DNA from: Hymenobacter siberiensis
GTDB lineage: Bacteria > Bacteroidota > Bacteroidia > Cytophagales > Hymenobacteraceae
DNA: 64,000 nucleotides
Reading direction: 5' to 3'
Assembly (NCBI RefSeq): GCF_018967865.2
Contig: NZ_JAHLZY020000001.1
Location: 1,984,001-2,048,000, forward strand
Shown here: positions 37,901 to 45,068 of the stretch, one piece after another
Layout of the letters: each line of letters opens with the position of its first letter
Numbering within the stretch: the stretch's first letter is position 1
Notes under the pieces: generated by a model
What the model was told of the DNA's origin: nothing
What the model saw: the letters and a program-made list of their open reading frames with translations, nothing else
Databases searched by the model: none
Translations under genes and position numbers: made by a program

Positions 37901-38022
37901 TTGCTATCGGTGACCCGGCCGCTGACCGAACCGGTCGACTGAGCAAATGCAGTCGAGGGGAGGAAGCCAAATCCTGCTAATAATAGCAGAAACAGGAGCT
38001 TCGCTAAATAAGGTTGTCTCAT
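34990..38022 (-). CDS. SusC/RagA family TonB-dependent outer membrane transporter
   Basis: A 1010-residue outer-membrane transporter. Signal peptide (about 1-27: LLFLLLLAGFGFLPSTAFA), a carboxypeptidase-regulatory-like beta domain (about 30-110: VSGRVTDSKNEGIPGATVLI), a TonB-box-like region, the plug with GYGTQRRQDVTGAVATVD, QLIQGKVAGVSITTAGGAPG, IRGNSSLNANSDPLYVIDG and KDASATAIYGNRASGGVILI, then a 22-stranded barrel ending in ARTFTLGLALGI with a C-terminal hydrophobic strand. With the adjacent SusD and SusE it would import oligosaccharides, probably the products of the amylase at 27748. Two LacI-like motifs and a direct repeat lie upstream. Confidence 0.95.
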   Translation of the reverse strand: MRQPYLAKLLFLLLLAGFGFLPSTAFAQSTGSVSGRVTDSKNEGIPGATVLIEGTSLGSSSNIDGTYSIQSVPAGPHTVVISFVGYNPVRRAVTVVAGQNAEVSAGLSENTTQLAEAVVVGYGTQRRQDVTGAVATVDAKQFVQGQVTNPEQLIQGKVAGVSITTAGGAPGTGSVIRIRGNSSLNANSDPLYVIDGVPVDKEGISGASNPLSLINPSDIATFTVLKDASATAIYGNRASGGVILITTKKGLQGEKLRVELNSQVGVSTVARRYETLSTDQFRSLIQTNGAASQFATLGKGDTNWQKEISRTAATYDNTVSLIGSVAKVPFRVSYGNLYQEGIIITNLLKRNSGSVSLSPTLLDNHLRIDVNAKGSVVDNRFVDYGTVSGAALYDPTQSVTSTESRFTRYGGYSQFTNSVGQPLGNAPGNPVAALNNSNNTSQVKRLIGNVQFDYKVHGIDGLRANLNLGLDVSRGRGSNIIQPTDFGNYNTAAAAATNAGINGRYTQYAQDKDMKLLEAYLAYGKQVGGTKFDVQGGYAYQTFVYQGPNFLDYRYDRKTKVNSSDTLTVPNYYGKLVMLSYFGRATMNVKDKYLLTATLRNDQTSRFRPGYRSGLFPAVGLAWRVKNEDFLKDNNLFSELKLRAGYGRTGQQDLGQGYYDTQPRYVLSGSSTTYPLGNTGSTTVPTYSPQGYNAILTWETTNTYNAGLDLGFLDNRLTATVDVYERRASNLLARVNFSAGSNLTNQLDANIGSLRNRGIEVGLNYGILQGSDLNWNVNLNGAYNVNKITDLGQQAENFNGYKVGGIGGGTGNTIQIQGVGQPINSFFVAKQVYGADGRPVEGLYVDKDGNGIINDADYVSYKQSAPLVTLGFSSNLTYKKLVFAFTLRSNLGNYVYNANAANFGTYANAQGSTLFVSNLSPDVLNTGFTRQQLFSDYYVQNASFLRAENISLGYNVGKVLGASSLRVTANVQNAFLVTKYKGVDPEVSGGIDSNFYPRARTFTLGLALGI

Positions 38023-38147
38023 GGGAAACTTCTTAAATGTGTTGGTGGTGGGAAATTTTTAAAAGAATTGGGGCTGCAAGTTACCAAAAACTTGCGTTAC
38101 AGAAGGTTTAAAGGCATTTTTGGAAAAATTCCAGCACATCTTAAAAT

Positions 38148-38165
38148 CGAAAAAACGTTTGCTCA
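38148..38165 (-). promoter_or_regulatory. LacI-type operator-like site upstream of susC
   Basis: On the minus strand TGAGCAAACGTTTTTTCG, centred on CG, about 130 bp upstream of susC. It shares GCAAACGTTT exactly with the site upstream of the GH13 amylase gene. Confidence 0.45.
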
Positions 38166-38290
38166 AATTCGGCGACTTTTTGTCGATATTTAAGTAGGAA
38201 GTAGTTTAAAAATCATATTAATTTTGTGAGCTATGCATTGTTTAATAAGTCTTTAACTGGTGTGGTGGCATGCCTACCAACCGGGTGCGC

Positions 38291-38308
38291 AATGCAAACG
38301 ATTCGGAT
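38291..38308 (-). promoter_or_regulatory. Second, weaker LacI-like site upstream of susC
   Basis: AATGCAAACGATTCGGAT, centred on CG; the left half matches the motif well, the right half less so. Confidence 0.3.
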
Positions 38309-38391
38309 ATGGTGCGCATAACGCGTTGGAATGAGGCTTTTTTAAAGATTTTTCAGCAAAAAATAAGTTTAAAAGGCCCGTATTTTTTGGG

Positions 38392-38427
38392 TGTGTGTTT
38401 ACTCATCGGGGGTGTGTAGTTACTCAT
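38392..38427. repeat. Direct repeat with 21-bp period upstream of susC
   Basis: TGTGTGTTTACTCAT (38392-38406) and TGTGTAGTTACTCAT (38413-38427) agree at 13 of 15 positions. Spacing of two helical turns would put both on the same DNA face, which suits a dimeric or paired regulator. Confidence 0.5.
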
Positions 38428-38668
38428 TAGGTGCGTTTTTGGGGTGCCGTGTGCTTTCCTTTGTCCTGGGCTGCCGCGGGCAAAAAAACAGCGGCTGGGC
38501 AAGTGCCCGAAGGCTCGGGGCGCGGTCGGCAATTCCGGATTAACCACCTTTGCCCTTACCACATTTCGGTATGGCTCGGCTGATAATGGTACTGTTGTTC
38601 GTTAATTACCGCAGTAATTGCCTTGCCGGGCCATATTCTCCTAGCTAATTTTGGCTTTTCCTTAGAAA

Positions 38669-39358
38669 ATGAAAAAGCACCTACCATTACTCGCGTTGTT
38701 GCTGGCCGGTACCGTAACCGGTGCCACGGCCCAGTCCCGGCCTGGCTCGCGCAAGCCGGCCCCCAAGCCCGCGCCCGGTGCCCGTGGAGTGGTGAAGCCG
38801 CCGCCGGTGTACACGCCCATCACCACCCAGCGTGTCAGCGATACCGAGGACGCGCCGACGCCCCTGGTCGTGAGCAAGATGAAGCTGAAGAAGCCTGTGC
38901 TGGTGTATTATGAGGAGCCGGCCCCCGGCAAATCGGTGCAGCAGCTCATCCTGTCCGAGGAAAACCTGGGCCTGCTCAAAACCCTGGACCTGGAGCACCT
39001 CATGGCCCGCCGCGAAATATTTGTGGATGGTCTGGGCAACCTGACCCTGCCGGGGAGCGACGTGGCCAAATTCCGGCTGCTGGGTACCAGCGCCGTGGCC
39101 GAAACCACGCGCCGCCCCGCCGGCGATGGCCGCAGCTTCTTCTCCCGCCTGAAAGTGCCGTCGCCGGGCGTGTTGTACGTGGTGCGCGAGTCGGCCGAAG
39201 AATACCGGCATTTTGTGAAAGGCCCCCAGAAGAAGGGCGCGCTGCTCGACTTCCAGGCCAACGGCCTGCCGGGCGTCGATTCGGTGCGGGCCGTGTACAC
39301 GCTGCGCAAAACGGATTCATCTGAACGCGGCGCCGGCAGCGGCGAAACCATTCGATAA
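38669..39358 (+). CDS. Exported hypothetical protein, proline/lysine-rich N-terminus
   Basis: A 229-residue protein with signal MKKHLPLLALLLAGTVTGATAQ, then a basic Pro-rich stretch (SRKPAPKPAPGARGVVKPPP) and a globular domain of unknown family: VSKMKLKKPVLVYYEEPAPG, SVQQLILSEENLGLLKTLDL, LPGSDVAKFRLLGTSA, SPGVLYVVRESAEEY. It starts after a 640-bp gap and ends 3 bp before the esterase gene, so the two are almost certainly one operon. The role is probably envelope-related. Confidence 0.7.
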   Translation: MKKHLPLLALLLAGTVTGATAQSRPGSRKPAPKPAPGARGVVKPPPVYTPITTQRVSDTEDAPTPLVVSKMKLKKPVLVYYEEPAPGKSVQQLILSEENLGLLKTLDLEHLMARREIFVDGLGNLTLPGSDVAKFRLLGTSAVAETTRRPAGDGRSFFSRLKVPSPGVLYVVRESAEEYRHFVKGPQKKGALLDFQANGLPGVDSVRAVYTLRKTDSSERGAGSGETIR

Positions 39359-39361
39359 CTG

Positions 39362-40585
39362 ATGAGCCAACGATTCTTGCTGAAACGCCCGGCGCTGCTG
39401 GCCAGTGTCCTGGCCTTGGCGTGGGGAACTGCCAACGCCCAGGTTATCCTGAAAATAACCCAGGTGCCGGCTGCCTGGCCGCCCCGGGATTCCCTCTTCG
39501 TGGCTGGCTCTTTCAATGACTGGAACCCCCGCAGCCCCCGCTATGTCCTGCAGAAGCAAGCCGACGGCACGTACCAAATCAGCCTGCCGCCCAGCCTGGG
39601 CAGCATCGAATACAAGTTTACCCGCGGCAGCTGGCCAACGGTGGAGGTAGACGGCAAAAACCAGCAGATTGCCAACCGCAAAGCTGACCTGACCATGGCC
39701 CGCGAAATCGCCAGTCAGGTGCTGGCCTGGGACGACCAGAGCGGCGCAGTAGCGGCTCCCAAAAAGCATACTGCTACGCCGCAGGTACGCCTGCTGTCTG
39801 CCGCGTTTACCATGCCGCAGCTGGGGCGGCAGCGGCGCATCTGGCTGTACCTGCCCGCCGACTACGTGGCCAACCCCGCCCGGCGCTACCCCGTGCTATA
39901 CCTGCACGATGGCCAGAACGTATTCGACGACGCCACCAGCTTCGGCGGCGAGTGGGGCGTAGACGAAACCCTCGACCGTCTGCGCCAGGCCGGCCAGGAT
40001 GCCATCGGCAGCATTGTGGTGGCCGTGGACAACGGCGACCAGTTCCGGTCCGACGAGTACATTCCCTGGCCCAGCGCCGCGCTCAAAGACCAGCCCCACC
40101 CGGGTGGCCAGGGCGGAGCCTACGTCGACTTTCTGGCCCTCACGCTCAAGCCTTATATCGACGCGCACTACCGCACCCGGCCCGAGGCGGCGCACACCGG
40201 CATCGCCGGCTCCAGCCTGGGCGGGCTGATATCGGTGTACGCAGCCCTGAAATACCCGAAGGTTTTCGGGGAAGTAGGGGCGTTTTCGCCGGCCTTCTGG
40301 GTCTGCAACGACTCGTTGCGAGCCTATGCCAAAACCCACCCGGCGGCGCGCACGGCGCGCTTCTATTTCGTGTGCGGCCCGAAGGAATCAGAAACCATGC
40401 TGCCCCTGATGGCGCAGTGGCGCGACGAGCTGCGGGCCGAGGGTGTGCCGGCGGCCAACCTGGCTTTTTCGGCTCCGGCCGATGGCCAGCACCGGGAATG
40501 GTTCTGGCGGCGGGAGTTTCCAGCGGCTTATCGGTTTCTGTTTAGTTCGGCGGTGAAAACCAGAGACTTTGCGCCGCATAAATAG
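39362..40585 (+). CDS. Exported esterase with N-terminal glycogen-binding-like (CBM48/E-set) domain
   Basis: A 407-residue protein. Signal LLKRPALLASVLALAWGTANAQ; an E-set/CBM domain (about 28-115) with LFVAGSFNDWNPRSPRYVL and SIEYKFTRGSWPTVEVDG; then a PF00756 esterase domain (about 140-400) with IWLYLPADYVANPARRYPVL, YLHDGQNVFD, nucleophile Ser in GIAGSSLGGLISVY, and the catalytic His in DGQHREWFWRREFP. Such enzymes remove acyl groups from polysaccharides or act as enterobactin-esterase-like hydrolases. The carbohydrate-binding domain and nearby sus genes favour a glycan esterase. It overlaps functionally with the upstream hypothetical gene (3 bp gap). Confidence 0.85.
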   Translation: MSQRFLLKRPALLASVLALAWGTANAQVILKITQVPAAWPPRDSLFVAGSFNDWNPRSPRYVLQKQADGTYQISLPPSLGSIEYKFTRGSWPTVEVDGKNQQIANRKADLTMAREIASQVLAWDDQSGAVAAPKKHTATPQVRLLSAAFTMPQLGRQRRIWLYLPADYVANPARRYPVLYLHDGQNVFDDATSFGGEWGVDETLDRLRQAGQDAIGSIVVAVDNGDQFRSDEYIPWPSAALKDQPHPGGQGGAYVDFLALTLKPYIDAHYRTRPEAAHTGIAGSSLGGLISVYAALKYPKVFGEVGAFSPAFWVCNDSLRAYAKTHPAARTARFYFVCGPKESETMLPLMAQWRDELRAEGVPAANLAFSAPADGQHREWFWRREFPAAYRFLFSSAVKTRDFAPHK

Positions 40586-40705
40586 TGATATGGGGGTGCT
40601 CATGATGGTTGGGGTGGTTGTGAAATTGGTGGCGTTTGCAACAACCAGTTGACAGGCTCGTATAGTTTTTTGTCTGCGGTTGCCGGAGTTTTAAAAATGC
40701 AGCCT

Positions 40706-40713
40706 TATCTTTG
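40706..40713 (+). promoter_or_regulatory. trp operon promoter -7 box
   Basis: TATCTTTG (TAnnTTTG) with a possible -33 TTG at 40680-40682, 23 bases upstream. The predicted start of transcription near 40720 gives a short 5' leader ahead of the trp leader peptide. Confidence 0.6.
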
Positions 40714-40744
40714 CGTCGCGTTTCAAGAAAAGCGCTTGCTCAAC

Positions 40745-40819
40745 ATGAATTCACATCGTACTTCCCAGGCTTGGTGGTGGCAGCTCCGAAACATCGGACC
40801 GGCCTGCCTGTGCGCCTAG
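40745..40819 (+). CDS. trpL: trp operon leader peptide
   Basis: A 24-residue open frame, ATG 40745 to TAG 40817-40819, reading MNSHRTSQAWWWQLRN and on to CLCA. Three consecutive Trp codons (40772-40780) followed by a terminator and then trpE define a classical transcription attenuator. When tryptophanyl-tRNA is scarce, the ribosome stalls on TGG-TGG-TGG. The hairpin GGCAG/TCCGA with TCGGA/CTGCC (40779-40808) covers the Trp codons. The alternative pairing of GGACCGGCC (40796-40804) with GCCCGGCCC (40855-40863), seven of nine positions, would prevent the terminator. Confidence 0.9.
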   Translation: MNSHRTSQAWWWQLRNIGPACLCA

Positions 40820-40849
40820 TGAAGTCATCCTGATTTTGCTATTAGTCAC

Positions 40850-40880
40850 AAAAAGCCCGGCCCACAGCCGGGCTTTTTTT
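40850..40880 (+). terminator. trp attenuator terminator
   Basis: AAAAAGCCCGGC (40850-40861) pairs with GCCGGGCTTTTT (40867-40878) around CCACA, followed by T residues. It lies 31 bp after the leader peptide stop and 48 bp before trpE. Confidence 0.9.
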
Positions 40881-40927
40881 GTTTCTGTTTTTCTCTGAGG
40901 CAACCCATCCGCCTCATTTGCTCCCTT

Positions 40928-42364
40928 TTGAATCTCGTGCCTTACCAACTCATCACCCGCTCCCGCCGCCTGCTCGCCGATACTGTGACGCCCGTGGGCC
41001 TGTTTCTGCGGTTGCGCGACCAGTACGCCAACTGCCTGCTGCTGGAAAGCGCCGACTACCACGGCCAGCAAAACGCCTTCAGCTACCTGGTGTGCGAGCC
41101 GCTGGCCACGTTTGAGCTGCGGCGCGGCGGGGTGCTGCGCCAGCTGCTACCCGGCGCGCCCGAAACCATCGAAACCCTGGCCCACCCGCGTGAGGCGCTG
41201 GGCCGGCTGCGTGACTTTGCCGCCGCCGGCACGCCCGATGCGGCATCGGCCAAGCTGCCCTTCATCAATACCGGCCTGTTTGGCTACATGGGCTACGAGG
41301 CCGTGCAAAGCTTCGAAGACGTGCAGCTGGACCCGGCGAAAGTGCCGGCCGGCGATATTCCGCTGATTCGCTACGGCGTGTACCGTTATGTTATTGCCTT
41401 CAACCACTTCCGGCAGGAGCTGCATTTGTTTGAGCACAGCGTGGCCGGTGAAGCCCCGGTAGAGAATGACGGCCTCGACCGCCTCGAAAACCTGGTGCGC
41501 CACCCGAGCGTGCCCGCGTTCGATTTTGCCACGGTAGGCGAGGAGCAGACCAACCAGACCGACGAGGAATTTCTGGCCCGCCTCACCCAGGGCCAGGCCC
41601 ACTGCCTGCGCGGCGACGTGTTTCAGATTGTGCTGTCGCGCCGGTTTCAGCAGGGCTTTTCGGGCGATGAGTTCAATGTGTACCGCGCCTTGCGGTCCAT
41701 CAACCCCTCGCCCTACCTGTTTTATTTCGACTACGGCGACTATAAAATCTTCGGCTCCTCGCCCGAAGCGCAGGTACTGGTGCAGGGCCGCGAGGCCACG
41801 CTGTTCCCCATCGCGGGCACCTACCGCCGCACCGGCGACGACGCCGCCGATGCCGCCGCTGCCCAGCGCCTGGCCGCCGACCCCAAAGAAAACGCCGAGC
41901 ACGTAATGCTGGTGGACCTGGCCCGCAATGACCTTGCCCGCCACGGCACCAAAGTAGAAGTGCGCACGCTGCGCGAAATCCAGTTCTACTCGCACGTCAT
42001 TCACCTTGTGAGCAAAGTCACGGCCGAACTGGCCGAGGGCACCGATACCCTGCAAGTGGTGGCCGATACCTTCCCAGCCGGCACGCTCTCCGGCGCCCCC
42101 AAGTTCCGCGCCCTCCAACTCATTGATGGACTGGAGACTACCGCGCGCGGCTACTATGGCGGCTGCCTGGGCCACTTGGGTTTCGATGGCAGCTTCAACC
42201 ATGCCATCATGATTCGCTCGTTTCTGAGCACCGGCAATCAGCTTTATTTCCAGGCCGGCGCGGGCGTGGTGGCGGCATCAAAAGTGCAGTCGGAGCTGGA
42301 GGAGGTGCACCACAAGCTGGGCGCGCTGCGGGCCGCCCTGAAAGCGGCAGCGGAGGTGCGGTAG
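40928..42364 (+). CDS. trpE: Anthranilate synthase component I
   Basis: A 478-residue chorismate-binding enzyme that, with TrpG, converts chorismate and glutamine to anthranilate. Signatures: YLVCEPLATFEL (Trp-feedback region near the N-terminus is LLLESADYHG), GLFGYMGYEAVQSFE, QIVLSRRFQQGF, NPSPYLFYFDYGDYKIFGSSPEAQV, FPIAGTYRRTGDD, DPKENAEHVMLVDLARNDL, FYSHVIHLVSKVTAEL, FPAGTLSGAPKFRALQLID and YFQAGAGVVAASKVQSE. Start is TTG 40928 or GTG 40937; neither has a Shine-Dalgarno sequence. It is the first structural gene after the attenuator. A palindrome separates it from trpG. Confidence 0.95.
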   Translation: MNLVPYQLITRSRRLLADTVTPVGLFLRLRDQYANCLLLESADYHGQQNAFSYLVCEPLATFELRRGGVLRQLLPGAPETIETLAHPREALGRLRDFAAAGTPDAASAKLPFINTGLFGYMGYEAVQSFEDVQLDPAKVPAGDIPLIRYGVYRYVIAFNHFRQELHLFEHSVAGEAPVENDGLDRLENLVRHPSVPAFDFATVGEEQTNQTDEEFLARLTQGQAHCLRGDVFQIVLSRRFQQGFSGDEFNVYRALRSINPSPYLFYFDYGDYKIFGSSPEAQVLVQGREATLFPIAGTYRRTGDDAADAAAAQRLAADPKENAEHVMLVDLARNDLARHGTKVEVRTLREIQFYSHVIHLVSKVTAELAEGTDTLQVVADTFPAGTLSGAPKFRALQLIDGLETTARGYYGGCLGHLGFDGSFNHAIMIRSFLSTGNQLYFQAGAGVVAASKVQSELEEVHHKLGALRAALKAAAEVR

Positions 42365-42372
42365 TCATATTA

Positions 42373-42475
42373 GAACGTCATGTCGAGCGCAGCCGAGACA
42401 TCTCGCATGCTATCACTAACTCAGTAGTTGCAGCGAAGCGGGCGAGATGTCTCGGCTGCCCTCGACATGACGGTC
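42373..42475. repeat. Palindromic element between trpE and trpG
   Basis: GAACGTCATGTCGAGCGCAG to 42406 is inverted (one or two mismatches) at 42442-42475. Variant of the GTCATGCTGAGC family with CATGTCGAG. Confidence 0.88.
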
Positions 42476-42495
42476 CTTCTCAAGTTCAAAGTCAA

Positions 42496-43065
42496 ATGAA
42501 AATCCTCGTTCTCGATAACTACGACTCCTTCACCTACAACCTGGTGCACCTGCTGCGCGACCTCGGCCACGGCCCCAACCTGACGGTGACGCGCAACGAC
42601 CAGCTCACCCTCGAAGCCGTAGACGCTTACGATGCCATTCTGCTTTCGCCCGGCCCCGGCATTCCGCTGGAGGCGGGCCTGATGCCGGCCATCATTCAGA
42701 AATACGCGCCCACCAAGCGCATTCTGGGCGTGTGCCTGGGCCATCAGGGCCTGGCCGAAAGCTTTGGCGCGGAGCTATACAACATCCCCGCCGTGCTGCA
42801 CGGCGTAGCCAACGAAGCCGAAGTGACGGTGCCCGGTGAACGCCTGTTCGCGGGCCTGCCGACGCGGTTTCAGGTGGGGCGCTACCATTCGTGGGCGGTG
42901 CGGCCCGAGTCGATGCCCGCGACGCTGGAAGTAACGGCCCGCGACGCCAACGGCGAAGTGCTGGCCTTCCGCCACCGCGAGTACGACGTGCGCGGCGTGC
43001 AGTTCCATCCCGAAAGCATCCTCACCGAGCACGGCGCGCAAATGCTGGAAAACTGGCTGAAGTAG
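42496..43065 (+). CDS. trpG: Anthranilate synthase component II (glutamine amidotransferase)
   Basis: A 189-residue class I glutamine amidotransferase that supplies ammonia to TrpE. It has MKILVLDNYDSFTYNLVHLL, LSPGPGIPLEAGLM, the nucleophile Cys in ILGVCLGHQGLAESFG (near residue 80), HGVANEAEV, and the His-Glu pair in VQFHPESILTEHG near residue 170. Full-length. The same protein family can serve in folate synthesis (PabA), but its place inside the trp operon points to TrpG. Its TAG stop lies inside the palindromic element that follows. Confidence 0.95.
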   Translation: MKILVLDNYDSFTYNLVHLLRDLGHGPNLTVTRNDQLTLEAVDAYDAILLSPGPGIPLEAGLMPAIIQKYAPTKRILGVCLGHQGLAESFGAELYNIPAVLHGVANEAEVTVPGERLFAGLPTRFQVGRYHSWAVRPESMPATLEVTARDANGEVLAFRHREYDVRGVQFHPESILTEHGAQMLENWLK

Positions 43066-43179
43066 GGGCGGGGCTTGTCCCCGCCCGGATATCTGGCCCG
43101 TTGAAAAAGCGGCTTCCATAATAATACAATCAAAAACAAACCCGTTCAACGACGGGCGGGGACAAGCCCCGCACCCTAC
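43062..43179. repeat. Palindromic element between trpG and trpD
   Basis: GTAGGGGCGGGGCTTGTCCC to 43086 is inverted at 43154-43179 (one-base difference). An inner CCCGTTGAA / TTCAACGACGGG pair lies between. The first bases provide the trpG stop codon. Confidence 0.88.
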
Positions 43180-43185
43180 CTCAAC

Positions 43186-44181
43186 TTGAAACAGATTCTC
43201 ACTAAGCTTTTCGACCACCAGCCCCTGACGCATGCCGAGGCCCACGCCGCTATGCGCCAGCTGGGCGAGGGCGGGGCCAACCCGGCCGAAACGGCGGCGT
43301 TCCTGGCCGTGTACCGCATGCGGCCCATCACGGTGGTCGAGCTGGCCGGCTTCCGCCAAGCCTTGCTCGACCTCAGCCGCGACCCCGAGTTGGGCACGCA
43401 CGAATTGGTGGACATTGTGGGCACGGGTGGCGATGGTAAGAACACGCTCAACATCTCCACGCTGGCCTGTTTCATTGTGGCCGGGGCGGGCACGCTGGTG
43501 GCCAAGCACGGCAATTTCGGCGTGTCGTCGGTGTCGGGCGCTTCGAATGTGCTGGCACATTTTGGCTACAATTTCGAAGCCAGCTCCGACCAGCTGCGGC
43601 GGCAGCTCGACCGCGCAGGCATCTGCTTTCTGCACGCGCCGGCTTTTCATCCGGCCATGCGGCACGCGGGGCCAATCCGGCGCGAGTTGGGCCTGCGCAC
43701 CTTCTTCAACATCCTCGGCCCGCTGGTGAACCCGGCCCGGCCGGCGGCTCAGCTGCTGGGTGTGTTCAGCCTGGAGCTGCAACGCATCTATCACTACCTC
43801 ATGCAGCCCACCGGCGCACGTTACGCCGTGGTGCACGCCCTTGATGGCTACGACGAGCTGGCCCTCACCGGCCTGGCCAAAGTGGTGTCGTCGTTCGAAG
43901 GCGAGCGCCTCTTTACCGCCGACACGCTGGGCTTGCCCGCTTGCACCGCCGGCGACCTGGCCGGTGGTAGCACCGTAGCCGCTTCGGCCGAGCTGTTCAA
44001 GCACGTCCTCGACGGGTACGGCACAGCCGCCCAACGCAACGTAACCACCGCAAACGCCGCCCTGGCCCTGCAGTGCGCTCGCCCCGGCCTGGGCTGGGAA
44101 GAGGCCCTGGGCCTCAGCCGCGAGTCACTGGACTCGGGCGCGGCCCGGCGGGCGTTTGAAACCATGTTAAATACTCAATAA
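43186..44181 (+). CDS. trpD: Anthranilate phosphoribosyltransferase
   Basis: A 331-residue enzyme that transfers phosphoribose from PRPP to anthranilate. Motifs: VDIVGTGGDGKNTLNISTLA (PRPP-binding GTGGD), LVAKHGNFGVSSVSGASNVL, FLHAPAFHPAMRHAGPIRRELG, RTFFNILGPLVNPARP (NxxGPL) and VVHALDGYDELALTG. Start is TTG 43186 (MKQILTKLFDHQPLT), which matches the usual N-terminus; no ATG is nearby. Full-length. Third structural gene of the operon. Confidence 0.94.
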   Translation: MKQILTKLFDHQPLTHAEAHAAMRQLGEGGANPAETAAFLAVYRMRPITVVELAGFRQALLDLSRDPELGTHELVDIVGTGGDGKNTLNISTLACFIVAGAGTLVAKHGNFGVSSVSGASNVLAHFGYNFEASSDQLRRQLDRAGICFLHAPAFHPAMRHAGPIRRELGLRTFFNILGPLVNPARPAAQLLGVFSLELQRIYHYLMQPTGARYAVVHALDGYDELALTGLAKVVSSFEGERLFTADTLGLPACTAGDLAGGSTVAASAELFKHVLDGYGTAAQRNVTTANAALALQCARPGLGWEEALGLSRESLDSGAARRAFETMLNTQ

Positions 44182-44231
44182 ATTTTCTGCATGGCGCGAA
44201 GCAAATCCTGCGCGCTGTTGTTTTTCAAGTC

Positions 44232-45059
44232 ATGTCTCAATCAACGATTCTCGATACCATCGTCGCCTACAAGCGCAAGGAAGTAGCCAGCCGCCGTGAG
44301 CTGGTACCCACCAAGCTGCTCGAAACCAGCTTGTATTTCAACTCGCAGCCGCTGTCGCTGCGGAAGTACCTGCTGCGCGAAGGCGGCAGCGGGCTCATTG
44401 CAGAGTTTAAGCGCAAGTCGCCCTCCAAGGGCTGGATAAACCAGTATGCGCCGGTAGAGCGCACCACGCTGGGCTACATGCAGGCTGGGGCGGCGGCCCT
44501 GTCCATTCTCACCGATACCGAATTCTTTGGTGGCAAAAATGAGGATTTGACCACGGCGCGCAAATTCAATTTCTGCCCCATTCTGCGCAAGGACTTTGTG
44601 GTGGATGAGTACCAGATTCTCGAAGCCAAGGGCATGGGGGCCGATGCCGTGCTGCTGATTGCGGCCGTGCTCACGCCCCAGGAAATCGATTCGCTGGGCC
44701 GTCTGGCCCGTTCGCTGGGCCTCGAAGTGCTGCTCGAAGTGCACGATGGCGAAGAGCTGGCCCGCTCGGCTAATACCGAAGCCGTGAACCTTATCGGCGT
44801 GAACAACCGCAACCTGCACGACTTCAGCCTGAGCCTCGATACGTCGATGACCTTGGCCGAAGCCATTCCGAATGAGTTCGTGAAGGTGTCGGAGAGCGGT
44901 ATTTCGACTGCCACGGCCATTGGCCAGCTGCGCGAGGTGGGCTACCGGGGCTTCCTGTTGGGCGAGGCTTTTATGCGCCACGCCCGGCCCGAGCGGGCCT
45001 GCGCCGCATTGGTGCAGGAAATCGCCGCGCTGTCGAAAATCGAATCGGTTGTTGCCTAG
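44232..45059 (+). CDS. trpC: Indole-3-glycerol-phosphate synthase
   Basis: A 275-residue TIM-barrel enzyme that closes the indole ring of carboxyphenylamino-deoxyribulose phosphate. Motifs: LIAEFKRKSPSKGWIN (catalytic Lys), ALSILTDTEFFGG, CPILRKDFVVDEYQILEAKGMGADAVLLIAA, LEVLLEVHDGEEL, NLIGVNNRNLHDF and FVKVSESGISTATAIGQLREVGYRGFLLGEAFM. Complete. It starts 50 bp after trpD and ends 9 bp before the trpF ATG. Confidence 0.95.
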   Translation: MSQSTILDTIVAYKRKEVASRRELVPTKLLETSLYFNSQPLSLRKYLLREGGSGLIAEFKRKSPSKGWINQYAPVERTTLGYMQAGAAALSILTDTEFFGGKNEDLTTARKFNFCPILRKDFVVDEYQILEAKGMGADAVLLIAAVLTPQEIDSLGRLARSLGLEVLLEVHDGEELARSANTEAVNLIGVNNRNLHDFSLSLDTSMTLAEAIPNEFVKVSESGISTATAIGQLREVGYRGFLLGEAFMRHARPERACAALVQEIAALSKIESVVA

Positions 45060-45068
45060 TTGTCGGAT

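Larger units (their letters stand above)
38023..38668. other. susC upstream regulatory region
   Basis: 646 bp with no supported gene. It contains GCAAGTT-N6-AACTTGC (38076-38095), two LacI-like motifs (38148-38165 and 38291-38308), and a direct repeat TGTGTGTTTACTCAT / TGTGTAGTTACTCAT (38392-38406, 38413-38427; 21-bp period). The stretch is more AT-rich than its surroundings, as expected for a regulated promoter region. The promoter of the divergent secreted-protein gene must also lie here. Confidence 0.6.

Noticed and set aside
38353..38562. 69-codon minus-strand frame upstream of susC
   Set aside because: Spans the direct repeat, which yields the similar peptides MSNYTPP and MSKHTPK by chance; no support as a gene.
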